NCBI GenBank assembly: GCA_030549335.1
Contig: JAUKPH010000017.1
Location: 624,501-688,500 of the forward strand
Direction: 5' to 3'
Length of the DNA stretch: 64,000 nucleotides
Source of the DNA: Pontederia crassipes
Taxonomy: Eukaryota > Streptophyta > Magnoliopsida > Commelinales > Pontederiaceae
Below the pieces are notes generated by a model. It saw nothing but the letters and a program-made list of their open reading frames with translations. It was not told the origin of the DNA and did no database searches. Below, piece after piece: positions 63,582 through 64,000 of the stretch (position 1 is the stretch's first letter; each line of letters starts with the position of its first letter). A program made the translations under genes and the position numbers.

Positions 63582-64000
63582 ATGGCGGTATTGGGGTTCG
63601 GTTCCGGAGGTGGAGAGGCCTTCGGACTGGAGGAGCAGACGCGGCATTTTGCAAACTCTGGAGACCGACGGCACCGCCGGAGGATTACTGGCGGCGGATC
63701 TGTTGGAGTGAACGGAGGCGTGAGCCCCGACTCCCTGGTCTACTACTCGTCGGATAACAACTCCGGCAGCCGCACGGGCATCGTCGTCTCCGCGGGCGGT
63801 TCCCTCTTGTCTTCCTCCGCAGCCACTACTCTCGCCGGCGACCGCTGTTCCTTCGGATCCGATGGCGACGTTCTCGTCTCGGTTAACTCTCTTTCTGTCT
63901 CCAGCTCTTTTGTCCTTGTTTGGTTATGGAAATGGGAGGTCGTGGTGTTTATAGTTGATTAGTTGTCCCGATGCTAAAAAGAAGGCTTCTTTGGGGGGGC
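63582..64000 (+). CDS. First exon of an unidentified gene, cut by the window edge
   Basis: The ATG has a strong plant context (GGCAATGGCG). The frame begins MAVLGFGSGGGEAFGLEEQT and is rich in Gly and Ser (SLVYYSSDNNSGSRTG, GGSLLSSSAATTLAG). A donor (TCG|GTTAAC) after 63881 would end exon 1 at exactly 100 codons in phase 0; the frame otherwise stops at 63962, and the sequence after 63881 loses the GC-rich coding style. No family was recognised, so the function is unknown. It continues beyond the window. Confidence 0.5.

Noticed and set aside
1-64000. CRISPR arrays, rRNA, tRNA genes
   Set aside because: No array of spaced repeats and no rRNA-like sequence was seen; no convincing tRNA cloverleaf was recognised by eye, though a tRNA search could still find one.

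Overview
The window is plant nuclear DNA. Its genes have many introns with GT..AG borders, the first exons are GC-rich while introns and intergenic DNA are AT-rich, and it is full of LTR retroelements, MITEs and SINE pieces. The protein sequences and the very GC-rich first exons suggest a monocot, probably outside the grasses; this is an inference from style only, with no database comparison.

Layout: 1-5.6 kb is repeat-rich (hAT-like and GGCTGCG MITEs, a Ty1/copia reverse-transcriptase fossil). 5.7-11.8 kb (minus) is a complete 16-exon zeaxanthin epoxidase gene (ABA1/ZEP) with a SINE in intron 1. 12.9-22.3 kb is a pile of mobile DNA: a Mutator-like MITE with a perfect 9-bp target duplication, a 2.77-kb solo LTR with a perfect 5-bp duplication, two long-inverted-repeat elements, and an orphan exon resembling phytochromobilin synthase (HY2). 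24.9-28.3 kb (minus) is a complete four-exon group-A bZIP factor (ABF/TRAB1/ABI5 type). 31.7-33.7 kb (minus) is a complete five-exon endo-beta-1,4-mannanase. 34-41.8 kb is again MITEs plus an LTR mosaic. 42.35-44.04 kb (plus) is an uninterrupted reading frame for an NKAP/SynMuv-domain nuclear protein. 44.2-47.3 kb is a broken, internally reduced Ty3/gypsy element with both LTRs. 47.3-56.3 kb is mostly non-genic (SINE fragment, GA-rich tract, several MITEs, one unexplained exon-like block). 56.36-62.63 kb is a hAT-type MITE split by a young, whole-looking 5.7-kb chromovirus. The right edge (63.58 kb on, plus) is the first exon of an unidentified gene.

Functionally, three neighbouring minus-strand genes fall on one theme: ZEP makes the ABA precursor violaxanthin, the bZIP is an ABA-response factor, and endo-mannanases of this family loosen endosperm and other mannan-rich walls, a process ABA generally restrains in seeds. 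Whether this proximity (28 kb) means anything is untested. No CRISPR array, rRNA or convincing tRNA gene was seen. Exon coordinates for the three spliced genes were worked out by hand from splice sites and reading phase; totals close exactly (674, 404 and 429 aa).
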